Position numbers and translations under genes: made by a program
In this document: in pieces, positions 32,566 to 42,223 of the stretch
How positions within the stretch are numbered: position 1 is the first letter of the stretch
Layout: every line of letters begins with the position of its first letter
Notes under the pieces: model-generated
Told to the model about the DNA's origin: nothing
Seen by the model: the letters and a program-made list of their open reading frames with translations, nothing else
Databases searched by the model: none
NCBI RefSeq assembly: GCF_000219605.1
Contig: NC_015740.1
Span: 3,782,001 to 3,846,000, forward strand
From: Stutzerimonas stutzeri
Lineage (GTDB): Bacteria > Pseudomonadota > Gammaproteobacteria > Pseudomonadales > Pseudomonadaceae
Reading direction: 5' to 3'
Length of the DNA: 64,000 nucleotides

Positions 32566-32761
32566 ACTCGAGCGATTACCCCACGAAATAACAGGCCATT
32601 CACGCCTTAGCTGATCGTATTTCCGCCAAAACCGACGTGTGCGCGCCTTTGCCGCATTGACGATAGAAAAAATCGATGAAGCGTTTCGCCAGATAGGCCA
32701 GACAGACGGGAGGTATTCGACTAAAGTAGCAACCCTTCACCACCTAGGAGCCGTAACCCCC

Positions 32762-33265
32762 ATGCTAGATGGACATGCAGAGCTGACCATGACCGTGCTG
32801 ATGACGCCGGACAAAGCCAATTTCTCCGGCAACGTACATGGCGGCACGCTGCTCAAGTATCTCGACGAAGTTGCCTATGCCTGCGCCAGCCGCTATGCCG
32901 GGCAGTACGTCGTCACCCTCTCGGTGGACCAGGTGGTGTTCCGCCAGCCGGTGCATGTCGGCGAGCTGGTCACCTTCCTCGCCTCGGTCAACTACACCGG
33001 CACCACCTCGATGGAAATCGGCATCAAGGTGGTGACCGAAGACATCCGCTCGAAGACGGTGCGTCACACCAACAGCTGCTTCTTCACCATGGTCGCCCTC
33101 GGCGAGGACGGCAAACCGGTGCCGGTGCCGCCGCTGAATCCAAAGACACCCGAGCAGCAGCGCCGCTTCGCCCAGGCCTACCAGCGCCGCGAGATCCGTC
33201 GTGAGCTGGAACACCGCTACAGCGAGCTGCGTGCCGGTAACGAGCGCCTCGCTGCCGTGCAGTAA
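32762..33265 (+). CDS. Acyl-CoA thioesterase (hotdog fold, YciA-like)
   Basis: A 167-residue cytoplasmic thioesterase hydrolysing acyl-CoA. The hotdog motif with catalytic Asn/Asp/His-Gly-Gly residues reads [23 protein letters not shown] near the N-terminus. [36 protein letters not shown] is the paired central strand region. A charged C-terminal helix follows. The start at 32762 has AGGAG at a long 11-nt spacing; an upstream frame to 32639 adds residues with no family resemblance. A hairpin plus TTTT follows the gene. Confidence 0.9.
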   Translation: MLDGHAELTMTVLMTPDKANFSGNVHGGTLLKYLDEVAYACASRYAGQYVVTLSVDQVVFRQPVHVGELVTFLASVNYTGTTSMEIGIKVVTEDIRSKTVRHTNSCFFTMVALGEDGKPVPVPPLNPKTPEQQRRFAQAYQRREIRRELEHRYSELRAGNERLAAVQ

Positions 33266-33283
33266 TAAGCTGCATCCCGGAAT

Positions 33284-33325
33284 CGACGTGGTCCTGGCCG
33301 GCCTGGTGGCCACGTCGCCCGTTTT
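33284..33325 (+). terminator. Probable terminator of the thioesterase gene
   Basis: CGACGTGG (33284-33291) pairs with CCACGTCG (33310-33317), with a further GGCC-rich pairing inside the loop, followed by CCCGTTTT. Confidence 0.6.
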
Positions 33326-33381
33326 GTAACAAAACCTTATACAATGCACGGCTTTCCGCACATTCCATTCAAGGACCTGCC

Positions 33382-33726
33382 GTGAGCGCGCTGCCCCCCT
33401 GCCCCAAATGCAACTCCGAATACACCTATGAAGACGGCCAGATGCTGGTCTGTCCCGAATGCGCCCATGAGTGGTCCGCCAGCGACAGCGCTGCCGCCAC
33501 GGGCGATCAAGACAAGGTGATCAAGGACGCGGTGGGCAATACCCTGCAGGACGGCGACACCGTCACGGTGATCAAGGACCTCAAGGTCAAGGGCTCGTCG
33601 CTGGTGGTCAAGGTCGGGACCAAGGTGAAGAACATCCGCCTGGTCGACGGCGATCACGACATCGATTGCAAGATCGACGGCATCGGCGCGATGAAGCTGA
33701 AGTCCGAGTTCGTCAAGAAGGTCTGA
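33382..33726 (+). CDS. yjdM: Zinc-ribbon protein YjdM (PhnA family)
   Basis: A 114-residue cytoplasmic protein of the PhnA/YjdM family. The N-terminal zinc ribbon has CPKC (C8, C11) and CPEC (C25, C28 approximately). The C-terminal PhnA domain reads [54 protein letters not shown] (landmarks at both ends). Despite the historic name, it is not the phosphonoacetate hydrolase, and its role is unknown. The start is a GTG with AAGGA 7 nt upstream. A hairpin with a T-tract follows. Confidence 0.9.
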   Translation: MSALPPCPKCNSEYTYEDGQMLVCPECAHEWSASDSAAATGDQDKVIKDAVGNTLQDGDTVTVIKDLKVKGSSLVVKVGTKVKNIRLVDGDHDIDCKIDGIGAMKLKSEFVKKV

Positions 33727-33743
33727 GCCGCGATGCTCGCCCG

Positions 33744-33768
33744 AAAGCCAGGCATTCGCCGGGCTTTT
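33744..33768. terminator. Bidirectional terminator
   Basis: AAAGCC (33744-33749) pairs with GGCTTT (33762-33767), with an inner GGC/GCC and an ATTC loop. It lies between two convergent genes, with T residues on the plus strand and A residues at the left side, so it can serve both. Confidence 0.65.
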
Positions 33769-33773
33769 GCGTT

Positions 33774-34481
33774 TCAGAGCAGCTGCAGCAGCCAGTCCAG
33801 GCGCTCGCGGGTGAAGCCGCTGCCGATGAACAGCAGGTCGATCCAGAACGCCTGGTGCAGCACCACGATCAGCCAGAACAGCAGCTGGTAGCCGAGCTTG
33901 CGCGTCTTGTGACGAAAAACCTGCTGCGCCAGCAACGCACCCGGCCAGCCACCTGCCAGCTCGAAGAGATGCAGCGTGGTTTCCGGCGTGCGCCAGCGGT
34001 CCTTCAACGCGCTGTGCTTGTCGCGCCAGTAGAGAAAGAAGGTCAGCAGGCTGGCAACGGCATAGAGCGCCAGCGGCAACGCCGAGCCCAACCGATGCAG
34101 GCTGCCCAGCAGCGGTAGCAGACAGAGCAGGGCGAACAGCGCCAGCTTGAGCGGGAGCTGCTGGACATTGCCCGCAACCAGCCGCCGCGCAGGCCTGCCC
34201 CGCCCCGACTCGCGCTTGCCAGTCGAGTGCGAGCGGGCCGGCCGCTGACGAATCGCCGGCTGATCCAGCGTCAGCGGGGTATCCAGCCGCACATGCTCGG
34301 CTCGCAGACGGCCCTGCGCATCGCGCCCCGCCACGAAGAGCACCCGGTCGCCCACCAGCGGCCGGCGCTCACCATGCACTGCCGAAATATGCACGAACAG
34401 CTCTTCGCCGCCCTGCTCCGGACGAATGAAGCCGAAGCCCTTGTCGTCGTTCCAGCTTTTCAGCGTACCCCGTCGTTCCAT
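33774..34481 (-). CDS. Cold-shock domain plus DUF1294 membrane protein
   Basis: A 235-residue fusion. The N-terminal cold-shock domain (about 1-68) has the RNA-binding motifs KGFGFI and LFVHISAV. A basic linker follows, with three or four hydrophobic helices and the DUF1294 signature YWRDKHSALKDRWRTPETTLHLFELAGGWPGALLAQQ near the C-terminus. DUF1294 proteins commonly carry such a cold-shock module, and the function is unknown. It probably tethers a nucleic-acid-binding domain to the membrane, but this is inference. Confidence 0.88.
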   Translation of the reverse strand: MERRGTLKSWNDDKGFGFIRPEQGGEELFVHISAVHGERRPLVGDRVLFVAGRDAQGRLRAEHVRLDTPLTLDQPAIRQRPARSHSTGKRESGRGRPARRLVAGNVQQLPLKLALFALLCLLPLLGSLHRLGSALPLALYAVASLLTFFLYWRDKHSALKDRWRTPETTLHLFELAGGWPGALLAQQVFRHKTRKLGYQLLFWLIVVLHQAFWIDLLFIGSGFTRERLDWLLQLL

Positions 34482-34613
34482 GCCCGAGCCCGAGAATGCA
34501 AAGCGCGCATGCTAACCGAGCAGGCGACGCTCGGCATCCGCGCGGCAGGTCGCTATGGCCACGGCATGGCGGTCGGCGTTATGGTCGGGTGATCATCAGC
34601 CCAGGGATGAACC

Positions 34614-35447
34614 ATGGCCAGCAAGCCCAGCAGTGCGAACAAGCAGAAACACCTCGCGGTTCTGATCGACGCCGACAACGCGCCGGCGGCCATCGTCGAA
34701 GGCCTGTTCGAGGAGATTGCCAAGTACGGCGTCGCCAGCGTCAAGCGCATCTATGGCGACTGGACCAAACCCAACCTCGGCAGCTGGAAGAAGGTGCTGC
34801 TCGATCACTCGATCCAGCCGATCCAGCAGTTCGCCTACACCTCCGGCAAGAACGCCACCGACAGTTCGCTGATCATCGACGCCATGGACCTGCTCTACAC
34901 CCGGCGCTTCGACGGCTTCTGCCTGGTCTCCAGTGACAGCGACTTCACCCGCCTTGCCGCACGCATCCGCGAGGAAGGCCTGACGGTGTATGGCTTCGGC
35001 GAACAGAAGACGCCCTCGCCGTTCGTCTCGGCGTGCGACAAGTTCATCTATACCGAGATCCTGCGCGCCGACGCGGCCAAGGCCAGCGTCGAGCCGCCGA
35101 CGCCGGAGAAACTCGCCGCAGCCGCCGCGCAGGTCGAGGAAGGCGCAGCCAGGCCGGCACGCACCAGCGACAAGGGCGAGGCGATCAAGTGCCAGCAGGT
35201 GCCGGTGGACTTCATCGCCAAGATTCTCGACGACCTGACCGAGGAGGACGACTGGATCCAGCTCGGCACGCTCGGGCAGAACATCAGCAAGCTGCGCCCG
35301 GCCTTCGATCCTCGCCTGTACGGCTGCAGGAAGCTCAGCGACCTGATCGCCGGCCAGCCCAAGCGCTTCGACCTGGAGTCCCGCGGCAGTAGCGCCACCG
35401 GCGGCAAGGACCTCTACGTGCGCTTGCGCAAGCCCGCCAAGCACTAG
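34614..35447 (+). CDS. NYN-domain protein with C-terminal LOTUS/OST-HTH domain
   Basis: A 277-residue protein. The N-terminal PIN-like NYN ribonuclease domain has the acidic residues expected of a metal-dependent nuclease: VLIDADNAP (about 16-24), TDSSLIIDAMDLLY and CLVSSDSDFTRLA (about 105-117). The C-terminal part (about 195-275) resembles an OST-HTH/LOTUS domain, with a QLGTLGQNISKLRPAFDPRLYGCRKLSDLIAG stretch. The combination suggests an RNA-processing or RNA-decay enzyme. It runs tail to tail with the diguanylate cyclase gene, 6 bp apart. Confidence 0.88.
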   Translation: MASKPSSANKQKHLAVLIDADNAPAAIVEGLFEEIAKYGVASVKRIYGDWTKPNLGSWKKVLLDHSIQPIQQFAYTSGKNATDSSLIIDAMDLLYTRRFDGFCLVSSDSDFTRLAARIREEGLTVYGFGEQKTPSPFVSACDKFIYTEILRADAAKASVEPPTPEKLAAAAAQVEEGAARPARTSDKGEAIKCQQVPVDFIAKILDDLTEEDDWIQLGTLGQNISKLRPAFDPRLYGCRKLSDLIAGQPKRFDLESRGSSATGGKDLYVRLRKPAKH

Positions 35448-35453
35448 CGCGCT

Positions 35454-36863
35454 TCAGCTCGGCTGCGCGTCGGCCGCCAGCCAGCAGACACGGTCGCGGC
35501 CTTCATGCTTGGCCCGGTACAGCGCGGCGTCGGCGCGGCGCAGCAGGCTGTCCGGCGTGTCGCTCGGGCTCAGCTCGGCGACACCGGCGCTGAGGGTCTG
35601 ATTGACGCCGGTGGCGAAGGGAAATGCCCGCGCCTGCTCACACAGACGTTCGGCGAACTGCACCGCCTGCGGGCCGCTGGTTTCCGGGCAGAGAATCAGA
35701 AACTCCTCACCGCCCCAGCGCCCCACCGCATCGCTGCCGCGCAGGCAGTCGTCCAGCAGCGCGGCGAAGTCCCGAAGCACGCGGTCACCCATCTGGTGGC
35801 CGAAGTCGTCATTGATGCGCTTGAAGTGATCGATATCCAGCATGACGATCGACAACGGTCGGCGATAGCGCCGCGCCTGCTCCAGCGCCGTGGCGAAGCG
35901 CCGATCCAGCGCCGCGCGGTTGGCCAGCCCGGTAAGCGAGTCGGTCTGCGACTTGATGCGCAGCTGATCGTTGAGCCGGCGCAAGCGCCTGATCCAGAAC
36001 AGACTCGTCAGCAGCATCGCCGAGAAAACCACCACCACCTGCATGAGCAACCGGTAGTCGGTGCCGGACTCGACGAGGATGGGCGCATGGCGGTTGGCGA
36101 TCTGATGCAGCTCTACCGGTGTGATGGTGGCAATCGCCTTGTTCAGGATATCGCGCAGCACCGGCTCGCTCTTCAGCACGCCGATCCGAAACTGGTTGTC
36201 GAGGCTGGCCACTTGCCCGGCGATCTTCAGGTTGAACCAGCCTTCGCGGCGAATGGTGTAGGCGGCCACGGTCAGCGAGCGCACCGTCAGGCCGGCCTTG
36301 CGCTCGTTCACCAGCGCCAGTGCCTGGGCATCCGTCTCGGTGCTGATGACGTGCAACCGGGGGAAGTCGCGCCGCACGCTTTCCTCGATGAACGTGCCGG
36401 ACGGCAGCGCCACCGTTGCGTTTTCCAGGGCGGACAGATCGGCCACGTACGGGTGGTCTTCCCGTGCGATCACCACGTTGGCGTCGGTGAACAGTGGCTG
36501 GGTGAAGATCAGCCAGGCATCACGCACGGGCGTCTGGTTGAGAAAGCTGAGCAGCTGGCATCGACCAGCCTGGGAAAAGGCGACCGACTGGCCCCAGTCA
36601 CTGGTCGGCACGATATCCAGTTGCAGGCCTGACCGATGCGCAACGAGCCGCAGCAGATCGGCCGCGATTCCCTCGTGCTCGCCGCGCGCATTGAGCATTT
36701 CGAACGGCAGCCAGTCGGGGTCGACACAGATGCTGACCGAACGATTGGCAGCCATCCATTCGCGTTCGGCCGCGTTGAGATCGAGCGCCACATCAGCCGT
36801 TGCCGCTGCACCACCTGCAAATGCCAGCAACGCCAGAAGCAGATACCTAGTCACTTCAGCCAC
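35454..36863 (-). CDS. Diguanylate cyclase with periplasmic PBP-type sensor
   Basis: A 469-residue membrane sensor that should make cyclic di-GMP. After a signal or first helix (LLLALLAFAGGAAATA) comes a bacterial extracellular solute-binding (family 3-like) domain (about 30-265) for a periplasmic ligand, a transmembrane helix (about 275-297) and a GGDEF domain. The catalytic motif is GGEEF at 384-388, and an RxxD product-inhibition site (RGSD) sits five residues before it, so it should be active and feedback-inhibited. No EAL domain is present. The ligand is unknown; the PBP fold suggests an amino acid or related small polar molecule. Confidence 0.92.
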   Translation of the reverse strand: MAEVTRYLLLALLAFAGGAAATADVALDLNAAEREWMAANRSVSICVDPDWLPFEMLNARGEHEGIAADLLRLVAHRSGLQLDIVPTSDWGQSVAFSQAGRCQLLSFLNQTPVRDAWLIFTQPLFTDANVVIAREDHPYVADLSALENATVALPSGTFIEESVRRDFPRLHVISTETDAQALALVNERKAGLTVRSLTVAAYTIRREGWFNLKIAGQVASLDNQFRIGVLKSEPVLRDILNKAIATITPVELHQIANRHAPILVESGTDYRLLMQVVVVFSAMLLTSLFWIRRLRRLNDQLRIKSQTDSLTGLANRAALDRRFATALEQARRYRRPLSIVMLDIDHFKRINDDFGHQMGDRVLRDFAALLDDCLRGSDAVGRWGGEEFLILCPETSGPQAVQFAERLCEQARAFPFATGVNQTLSAGVAELSPSDTPDSLLRRADAALYRAKHEGRDRVCWLAADAQPS

Positions 36864-37071
36864 CCTCGGAGGAGCGCACGTAACATTGGCGACGGATACA
36901 GTTCAACACGACGCTAATGGCACGGCAAGGAAAGTCATGGCAATGAGCTATCACATATCGTGCCAAACGGTTTTTTGACGCTAGAAAATCATTTGCAATC
37001 ATTCCTTGGCGCAAAGATCGAACCGAGGGCGGATGCGCTCTTCTAAAGGGGACCGATTAATGGAGGTTTCC

Positions 37072-37458
37072 ATGAGCAAGCAGCTACTACTCGCCTGCGG
37101 CCTGGCGATTTGCGTGCCGGCAGCGCTGGCGCAGACGCCGCAGCCAGAGATCATCACCCACCTCAACGGCCTGGACGTCGAGATCAGCCCAATGGGTGTG
37201 CCAGCCAAGTCCGAGGGCGTTGAGGGCGAACTGCTCGGCGTACGCGCGGTGAAGGTGATGAACCGTACCGGCGGCCAGATTTCCTGCGAATTCCACGTTC
37301 CGGCCGAAGCGCGCTCGGATACCTCGGCCTCGCCGGTGTTCACCGTTGCGCCAAATACCCAGCGTACCGAGCGCGTGCCAGGCGACTATTCGCCCGACCA
37401 GCCCTACGCGGAGATCACCTGCCGTTCCAGCGACCAGAGCCAGAACCAGGCGCAGTAA
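37072..37458 (+). CDS. Small exported protein of unknown function
   Basis: A 128-residue protein with a clear Sec signal peptide (MSKQLLLACGLAICVPAALA, cleavage before QTPQ). The mature part of about 108 residues contains two cysteines (SCEFHVP and ITCRSS) that could form a disulfide, and a beta-rich pattern. I do not recognise a defined domain. GGAGG lies 6 nt before the ATG. It ends 12 bp from the convergent ABC permease gene. Confidence 0.8.
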   Translation: MSKQLLLACGLAICVPAALAQTPQPEIITHLNGLDVEISPMGVPAKSEGVEGELLGVRAVKVMNRTGGQISCEFHVPAEARSDTSASPVFTVAPNTQRTERVPGDYSPDQPYAEITCRSSDQSQNQAQ

Positions 37459-37470
37459 GCCGTATGGCTT

Positions 37471-38397
37471 TCAGCGGCGCTCCTCGCGGATAAAGGGAAT
37501 GCCCAGCGCGCCCGGCTGGTTGCCGGTGGCGTACTTGCCGCTGGCAACCCAGATCATCACCGCCAGGGTCACCGCGTAGGGCGTCATCAGCACGAAGTAC
37601 TGCGGCAGGCGCACGCCAGCGGCGGCCAGCTGCGGGATCAGCGCCTCGATGCAGCCGAACAGCAGGGCTCCGGCCAGCGCCTTCCAGGGTGACCAGCGGG
37701 CGAAGATCACCAGCGCCACGGCGATCCAGCCGCGGCCGCCGGTCATGTCGGCGATCCACAGCTTGGTGCTGAGCAGCGAGATGTAGCCGCCGGCCAGACC
37801 GATCAGCGCGGCACCGGCGAGGATCGCTGCCAGCCGGTACCCGAGCACGGAAATGCCCGCGGCATCCGCCGCCTGCGGGTTCTCCCCCACCGCGCGCAGG
37901 CGCAGGCCCGTGGTGGTGCGGGTGAGAAACCAGACCACGGCGAGCACGATCAGCGGCGTCATGAACACCAGCGGGTTCTGCACGAAGAGCTTGCCCAGCA
38001 GTGGCAGCTCGGACAGTGGCCAGAGCTCGACGGCAGCCAGCCCCTTGACCGGCTTGTTGGTCCAGTCCAGCAACGTGCCGAGCAAGCCGGTCAGCCCCTG
38101 GCAGAAGAACACCAGCGCCAGGCCGGCGATGACCTGATTGATGCGCAGCACCAGCACCATCAGCGCGAACAGCAGCGACACCACGGCCGCCGCCCCCATC
38201 GCCAGCAGCAGCGAAACGCCGTGACTGCCGTAGGCCAGCTGCGCGCCGATGGCGGCCAGCGCACCGACCAGCATCAGGCCCTCGGCACCGAGGGCCAGCA
38301 CGCCAGCACGTTCGGTGAGGATCAAGCCCAGCGCCGCGAGGGCGAAAGGCACGGCGAAGTCCGGCGTGTTGCCGAGCCAGTTGGCGATCATGTCCAT
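37471..38397 (-). CDS. BMP-type ABC importer permease 2
   Basis: A 308-residue inner-membrane permease of the branched-chain/nucleoside (BPD_transp_2) family, with 8-9 hydrophobic helices and the EAA-like motif LRAVGENPQAADAAGISVLGYRLAAILAGAALIGLAGG (landmarks). It is the last gene of the oxygenase-VOC-BMP-ATPase-permease-permease operon. Its start overlaps the upstream permease stop by one base (TGATG), with GGAGG 9 nt upstream. In the BMP family these permeases import purine or pyrimidine nucleosides or bases. The control module shared with rutA suggests a pyrimidine-related substrate. Confidence 0.9.
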   Translation of the reverse strand: MDMIANWLGNTPDFAVPFALAALGLILTERAGVLALGAEGLMLVGALAAIGAQLAYGSHGVSLLLAMGAAAVVSLLFALMVLVLRINQVIAGLALVFFCQGLTGLLGTLLDWTNKPVKGLAAVELWPLSELPLLGKLFVQNPLVFMTPLIVLAVVWFLTRTTTGLRLRAVGENPQAADAAGISVLGYRLAAILAGAALIGLAGGYISLLSTKLWIADMTGGRGWIAVALVIFARWSPWKALAGALLFGCIEALIPQLAAAGVRLPQYFVLMTPYAVTLAVMIWVASGKYATGNQPGALGIPFIREERR

Positions 38398-39533
38398 CAG
38401 CTTTCGCCTCCCTGAACGCGGCGGATGCGGTGGCGGATAAAGAAATCCGAGGAGGCGACGCAGATCACCAGGATCGCCTGGATCAGCTGCACCATGGAAA
38501 AGGGGATCTGGTAGAACACCTGCAGGCTGCGTCCGGCAACGAACAGCATCGCCATCAGCAGCGCCACCACCAGTGCCGCCACCGGGTTGTTGCGGGCAAG
38601 AAAGGCGATGAGGATGCCGGAGAAGCCGTAGCCCTGATAGAACGACTGGGTCAGCCGCCCCTCCTGCCCCGCGGTGACGAGGAAGCCGGCGATCCCGGCC
38701 ATGGCGCCGGAAATCAGCACCGTGGCGATGATCATCTTCTGCACCGGCACGCCCACCGCGCCGGCCACCCGCGGGTTGGCATCGACAAAGCGCAGGTACA
38801 GCCCGGCGCGGGAGATGCCGAGAAACCACAGCGCCAGCAGCGCGACGACCACCGCCAGTGGCACCGCCGCGCTGATGCCATCGAACAGTTCGGGCAAGCG
38901 TTCGAACGGCTGGAACTGCGGCGAATAGGGGAACGAGCTCCTCGGGTCTTTCCAGCTGCCGTACAGCAGGTGCAGCAGGAAATTGATCGCCAGGTAGTTG
39001 AGCATCAACGTCGAGATGATCTCGTTGACCTTAAGCCGCAGCTTGAGCACCACCGGCGCCAGCGCCCAGGCCAGGCCACAGCCAATTGCCGCGGCGAGCA
39101 TCAGCGGCAGGCGCAGCGCCGGCGGGCCGACCTCGAACAGCGAGATCGCCGTGGCACCGATGGCGCCCCAGATCATCTGCCCCTCGAGGCCCAGGTTCCA
39201 GAACTTGGCGCGAAACGCCATGCAGCCGGCCAGGCCGACAAGGATCATCGGCGAGGCCTGGAACAGCACGGCCTTCAGGCTCTGCGCATCGAATACCGTG
39301 AGAACGACGAACTCATTGAGCAGCTCGCCGGCCGGTACGCCAGCGGCGACGAGGATCGCGGCGGAAATGCCCAGCCCCAGCAACAGCGCGAGGCCGATGA
39401 TCACAGCCTGCCAATACCAGGCCAGTTGCTGGCGGATCTCCAGAGCGTAGCGTCGCGACAAAAGCGGTGGCTTGGGCTGTTTCGCGGCCTGCGAGACCTG
39501 CTCGAGCATCACCGGGCGTACCTGTTCATTCAT
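38397..39533 (-). CDS. BMP-type ABC importer permease 1
   Basis: A 378-residue permease, the partner of the next gene. A hydrophilic N-terminus of about 45 residues precedes the first helix (AVIIGLALLLGLGISAAILVA). Landmarks are FWNLGLEGQMIWGAIGA and the conserved loop LRFVDANPRVAGAVGVPVQKMIIATVLISGAMAGIAG. The start overlaps the ATPase stop by 8 nt and the stop overlaps the following start by one base, so the whole transporter is made from one coupled message. Homologues serve nucleoside or nucleobase uptake. Confidence 0.9.
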   Translation of the reverse strand: MNEQVRPVMLEQVSQAAKQPKPPLLSRRYALEIRQQLAWYWQAVIIGLALLLGLGISAAILVAAGVPAGELLNEFVVLTVFDAQSLKAVLFQASPMILVGLAGCMAFRAKFWNLGLEGQMIWGAIGATAISLFEVGPPALRLPLMLAAAIGCGLAWALAPVVLKLRLKVNEIISTLMLNYLAINFLLHLLYGSWKDPRSSFPYSPQFQPFERLPELFDGISAAVPLAVVVALLALWFLGISRAGLYLRFVDANPRVAGAVGVPVQKMIIATVLISGAMAGIAGFLVTAGQEGRLTQSFYQGYGFSGILIAFLARNNPVAALVVALLMAMLFVAGRSLQVFYQIPFSMVQLIQAILVICVASSDFFIRHRIRRVQGGES

Positions 39534-41103
39534 GGCTTGCCCCTTCAGCTACTGGTTCTGCGTGGCCCGGTTCGTCGTGACTGACCATGGCGCTGCCGAT
39601 GGCCTGGCGATCCGCTGGCCGGTCGAATTCGGCGACGATGCGTCCGCCGCTCATCACGCCGATGCGATCGGCCAGGGCCAGCACCTCATCGAGGTCTTCG
39701 CTGATCACCAGCACCGCTGCGCCGGCCTCGCGGGCGGCGCGCAGGCGGGCATGCACGGCAGCGGTGGCGCGCACGTCGAGGCCGCGGCTGGGGCTGTGCA
39801 CCAACACCAGCTGCGGGTCGCGGGAGAACTCCCGGGCGATCACCAGCTTCTGCGCGTTACCGCCGGAAAGCAGCGCGGCCTTCTGTTTCAGCGAGCGCAC
39901 GCCCTGCACATCGAAACCCGCGACTGCCTCGGCAGCCTCCGCCTCCAGACGCTTGCGGCGCAATCGGAAGATGGAACCGTAGCGGCCGCTGTGGACCTGG
40001 CCGACACCGAAGTTCTCGGCCACCGAAAGCTCCCCCGCCAGCGCGGCGCCGTAGCGATCCGCCGGGATTGCGGCGATGCCCAGCTCGCGGCGTTGCTCGG
40101 CGCTGGCCCGGCGCAGATCGCCGAAGCCGGTCAACTCCAGCGTGCCATCGCAGGGCTCGGGCAGCCCCATCAGCACGTTGGCCAGTTCGCTCTGGCCGTT
40201 GCCGCCGACGCCGGCGATGCCGTAGATCTCGCCGGCGCGCAGACTCAGGTTCACGCCGTTGAGCACGCCCTGGCCGCCCGCGCCAGTCGACCTGAGGTCA
40301 CGCACCTGCAACCGCACCTCGCCCGGTATCGCCGGCTGGTACTCGCTGGCCGGCGCCGACTCGCCCACGGTGAGGCGCACCAGCTCGGGGACCGATACCG
40401 TCTGCGGGTCGAGGGTCTGAATGGTGCGACCGCCCCGCATCACGGTGACGCGGTCGGCGAAGCGTTTCACGTCGCTCATCTTGTGGGTGACCAGGATCAC
40501 CGCCGCGCCCTGGCGGGCGAACGCGCGCACCGTTTCCAGCAGGCGTTCGGCTTCCCCGTCGGTCAGTACCGCCGTCGGCTCGTCGAGGATCAGGATGCGC
40601 GCGCCGGCCAGCAGCACCTTGAGAATCTCCACCCGCTGCTGCTCGGCCACCGAAAGCGACTCGGTGATCTTGCGCGGGTCGATGCTGAAACCCAGTTCGG
40701 CCGCCTTGTCGCTGATCCGCTGCTCCAAAGCCACCAGGCGCTGGCGATGGCTGCCCGAGAAGGCGTGGTTGCCCGGCCCCTCGGGCAGCGCCAGCTGGAT
40801 GTTCTCGGCCACGGTGAAGGGCTTCACCAGCTTGAAGTGCTGATGAACCATGCCGATGTGGTAGCGGCTGGCATCGCGCGGGCCGCTGAGCCGCACCGCA
40901 TTGTCGTTGATCAACAGCGATCCGCTCTCCGGTGCGTAGAGGCCGGCGGCGATGTTCATCAGCGACGACTTGCCCGCGCCGTTCTCGCCGAGCAGCGCAT
41001 GGACCTCGCCCCACCTGGCGGTGAAGTCCGCCTGGGACAGGGCCATGAAGCCGTCGAACGACTTGCTGACCCCGGAAAGCTGGATCGCGTTGAGGTTGCT
41101 CAT
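39526..41103 (-). CDS. BMP-type ABC importer duplicated ATP-binding protein
   Basis: A 525-residue ATPase with two nucleotide-binding domains, the usual form for simple-sugar and nucleoside importers. NBD1 has Walker A GENGAGKSS, signature LSVAEQQRVEI and Walker B LILDEP. NBD2 has GVGGNGQSE in place of a good Walker A and signature LSGGNAQKL, with LVLVHSPSRGLD as a degenerate Walker B, so only the first site is likely fully catalytic. The ATG overlaps the binding-protein stop codon by 4 nt (ATGA). Confidence 0.93.
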   Translation of the reverse strand: MSNLNAIQLSGVSKSFDGFMALSQADFTARWGEVHALLGENGAGKSSLMNIAAGLYAPESGSLLINDNAVRLSGPRDASRYHIGMVHQHFKLVKPFTVAENIQLALPEGPGNHAFSGSHRQRLVALEQRISDKAAELGFSIDPRKITESLSVAEQQRVEILKVLLAGARILILDEPTAVLTDGEAERLLETVRAFARQGAAVILVTHKMSDVKRFADRVTVMRGGRTIQTLDPQTVSVPELVRLTVGESAPASEYQPAIPGEVRLQVRDLRSTGAGGQGVLNGVNLSLRAGEIYGIAGVGGNGQSELANVLMGLPEPCDGTLELTGFGDLRRASAEQRRELGIAAIPADRYGAALAGELSVAENFGVGQVHSGRYGSIFRLRRKRLEAEAAEAVAGFDVQGVRSLKQKAALLSGGNAQKLVIAREFSRDPQLVLVHSPSRGLDVRATAAVHARLRAAREAGAAVLVISEDLDEVLALADRIGVMSGGRIVAEFDRPADRQAIGSAMVSHDEPGHAEPVAEGASHE

Positions 41104-42197
41104 TGCTGGGTGGTCACTCCCTTGACGAACCAGTCCATCTGCCACAGCGCAGGGTCGGCCATCACCTCACCGGCGGCGATGCGCTCGGTGCCGTCACGGT
41201 CGAGCATCGGGCCGGCGTAGATCTGCATCTCGCCTTTGAGCAGCGCTTCGCGGGCGGCCATGATCTTTGCCTTGTCCGCTTCGGAGACCGCCGGGCCACA
41301 GCAGGCTGCATCGGTACCGCCTTCGGCCATGGACAGCAGCGCGCCGTTCTCCGGCGGCGTCCAGTTGCCGGCGCTGATCTTCTTCAGCTCCGGCGCGAGG
41401 AACCTGTCCCACACCCAGACCGACGAGCAGACGGTGGCGTCCGGGGCAAATTCGCGCATGTCGCGGTGGTGACCGGTGCCATGCACGCCGCGCTCCTGGG
41501 CGACGATCTGCGGCGTCGGGCTGTCGACGTGCTGGCCGAGCACGTCGGCGCCGGCATCGATCAGCGCCATCGCCGCGGCGCGCTCCTTGACCGGATCGTT
41601 CCAGGCGCCGGTGTAGACCACGGTGACGGTGGCGTCGGGGTTGATTGCCTGGGCGCCGAGGGCGAAGGCGTTGACCGTCCAGTTCACCTGACCGAAGGGG
41701 TTGGCCGCGACGAAGCCGAGCTTGCCGGTCTTCGACGCCGCGCCGGCGGCCATGCCGCACAGGTACTGGCTCTCGTAGGTGCGGCCGTAGAAGGATTCGA
41801 GGTTGGCGCTGTTGGTGGTGCCCGAGCCGTTGAGGAAGGCCACGTCGGGATACTTGGCGGCCAGCTCCTTGAAGGTGTCGGAATAACCGAAGGCGGTGCC
41901 GATGATGACGTTGGCGCCGCGCTGGATCAGCCGGTCCACTGCCGGGCGGATCGAGGAAGCGTTCTCCGGCACGCTTTCGACGTACTGGATCTTGGTATCC
42001 AGCTCGGCTTCGAGCTTCTGCCGCGCCTCGTCGAAGGCCTGGGTCCAGCCACCGTCATTGCGCGGGCTGATGTAGAGCATGGCGATCTTCGCCGGTTTAT
42101 CGAGGGTCAGCCCTTCCTGCGCCGAGGCGACGCCAAGAGTGGTCGCCAGGCCGAAAGCCACCGCCGCACACAAGGTCCGTTTCATCTGTTTGAGCAT
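41100..42197 (-). CDS. BMP family (Med/PnrA-like) substrate-binding protein
   Basis: A 365-residue periplasmic binding protein with signal peptide ending TTLGVASA; there is no lipobox, so it should be soluble. The BMP fold is seen in AMLYISPRNDGGWTQAFDEARQKLEAEL, the GANVIIGTAFGYSDTFKELAAKYPDVAFLNGSG segment and NPFGQVNWTVNAFALGAQAINPDATVTVVYTG. Members bind purine or pyrimidine nucleosides and related bases. An AGGAAG sequence lies 7 nt before the start. It is preceded in the operon by the VOC protein gene after 26 bp. Confidence 0.92.
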   Translation of the reverse strand: MLKQMKRTLCAAVAFGLATTLGVASAQEGLTLDKPAKIAMLYISPRNDGGWTQAFDEARQKLEAELDTKIQYVESVPENASSIRPAVDRLIQRGANVIIGTAFGYSDTFKELAAKYPDVAFLNGSGTTNSANLESFYGRTYESQYLCGMAAGAASKTGKLGFVAANPFGQVNWTVNAFALGAQAINPDATVTVVYTGAWNDPVKERAAAMALIDAGADVLGQHVDSPTPQIVAQERGVHGTGHHRDMREFAPDATVCSSVWVWDRFLAPELKKISAGNWTPPENGALLSMAEGGTDAACCGPAVSEADKAKIMAAREALLKGEMQIYAGPMLDRDGTERIAAGEVMADPALWQMDWFVKGVTTQQ

Positions 42198-42223
42198 TTT
42201 GGGTCTTCCTGAGGGTTGGCACG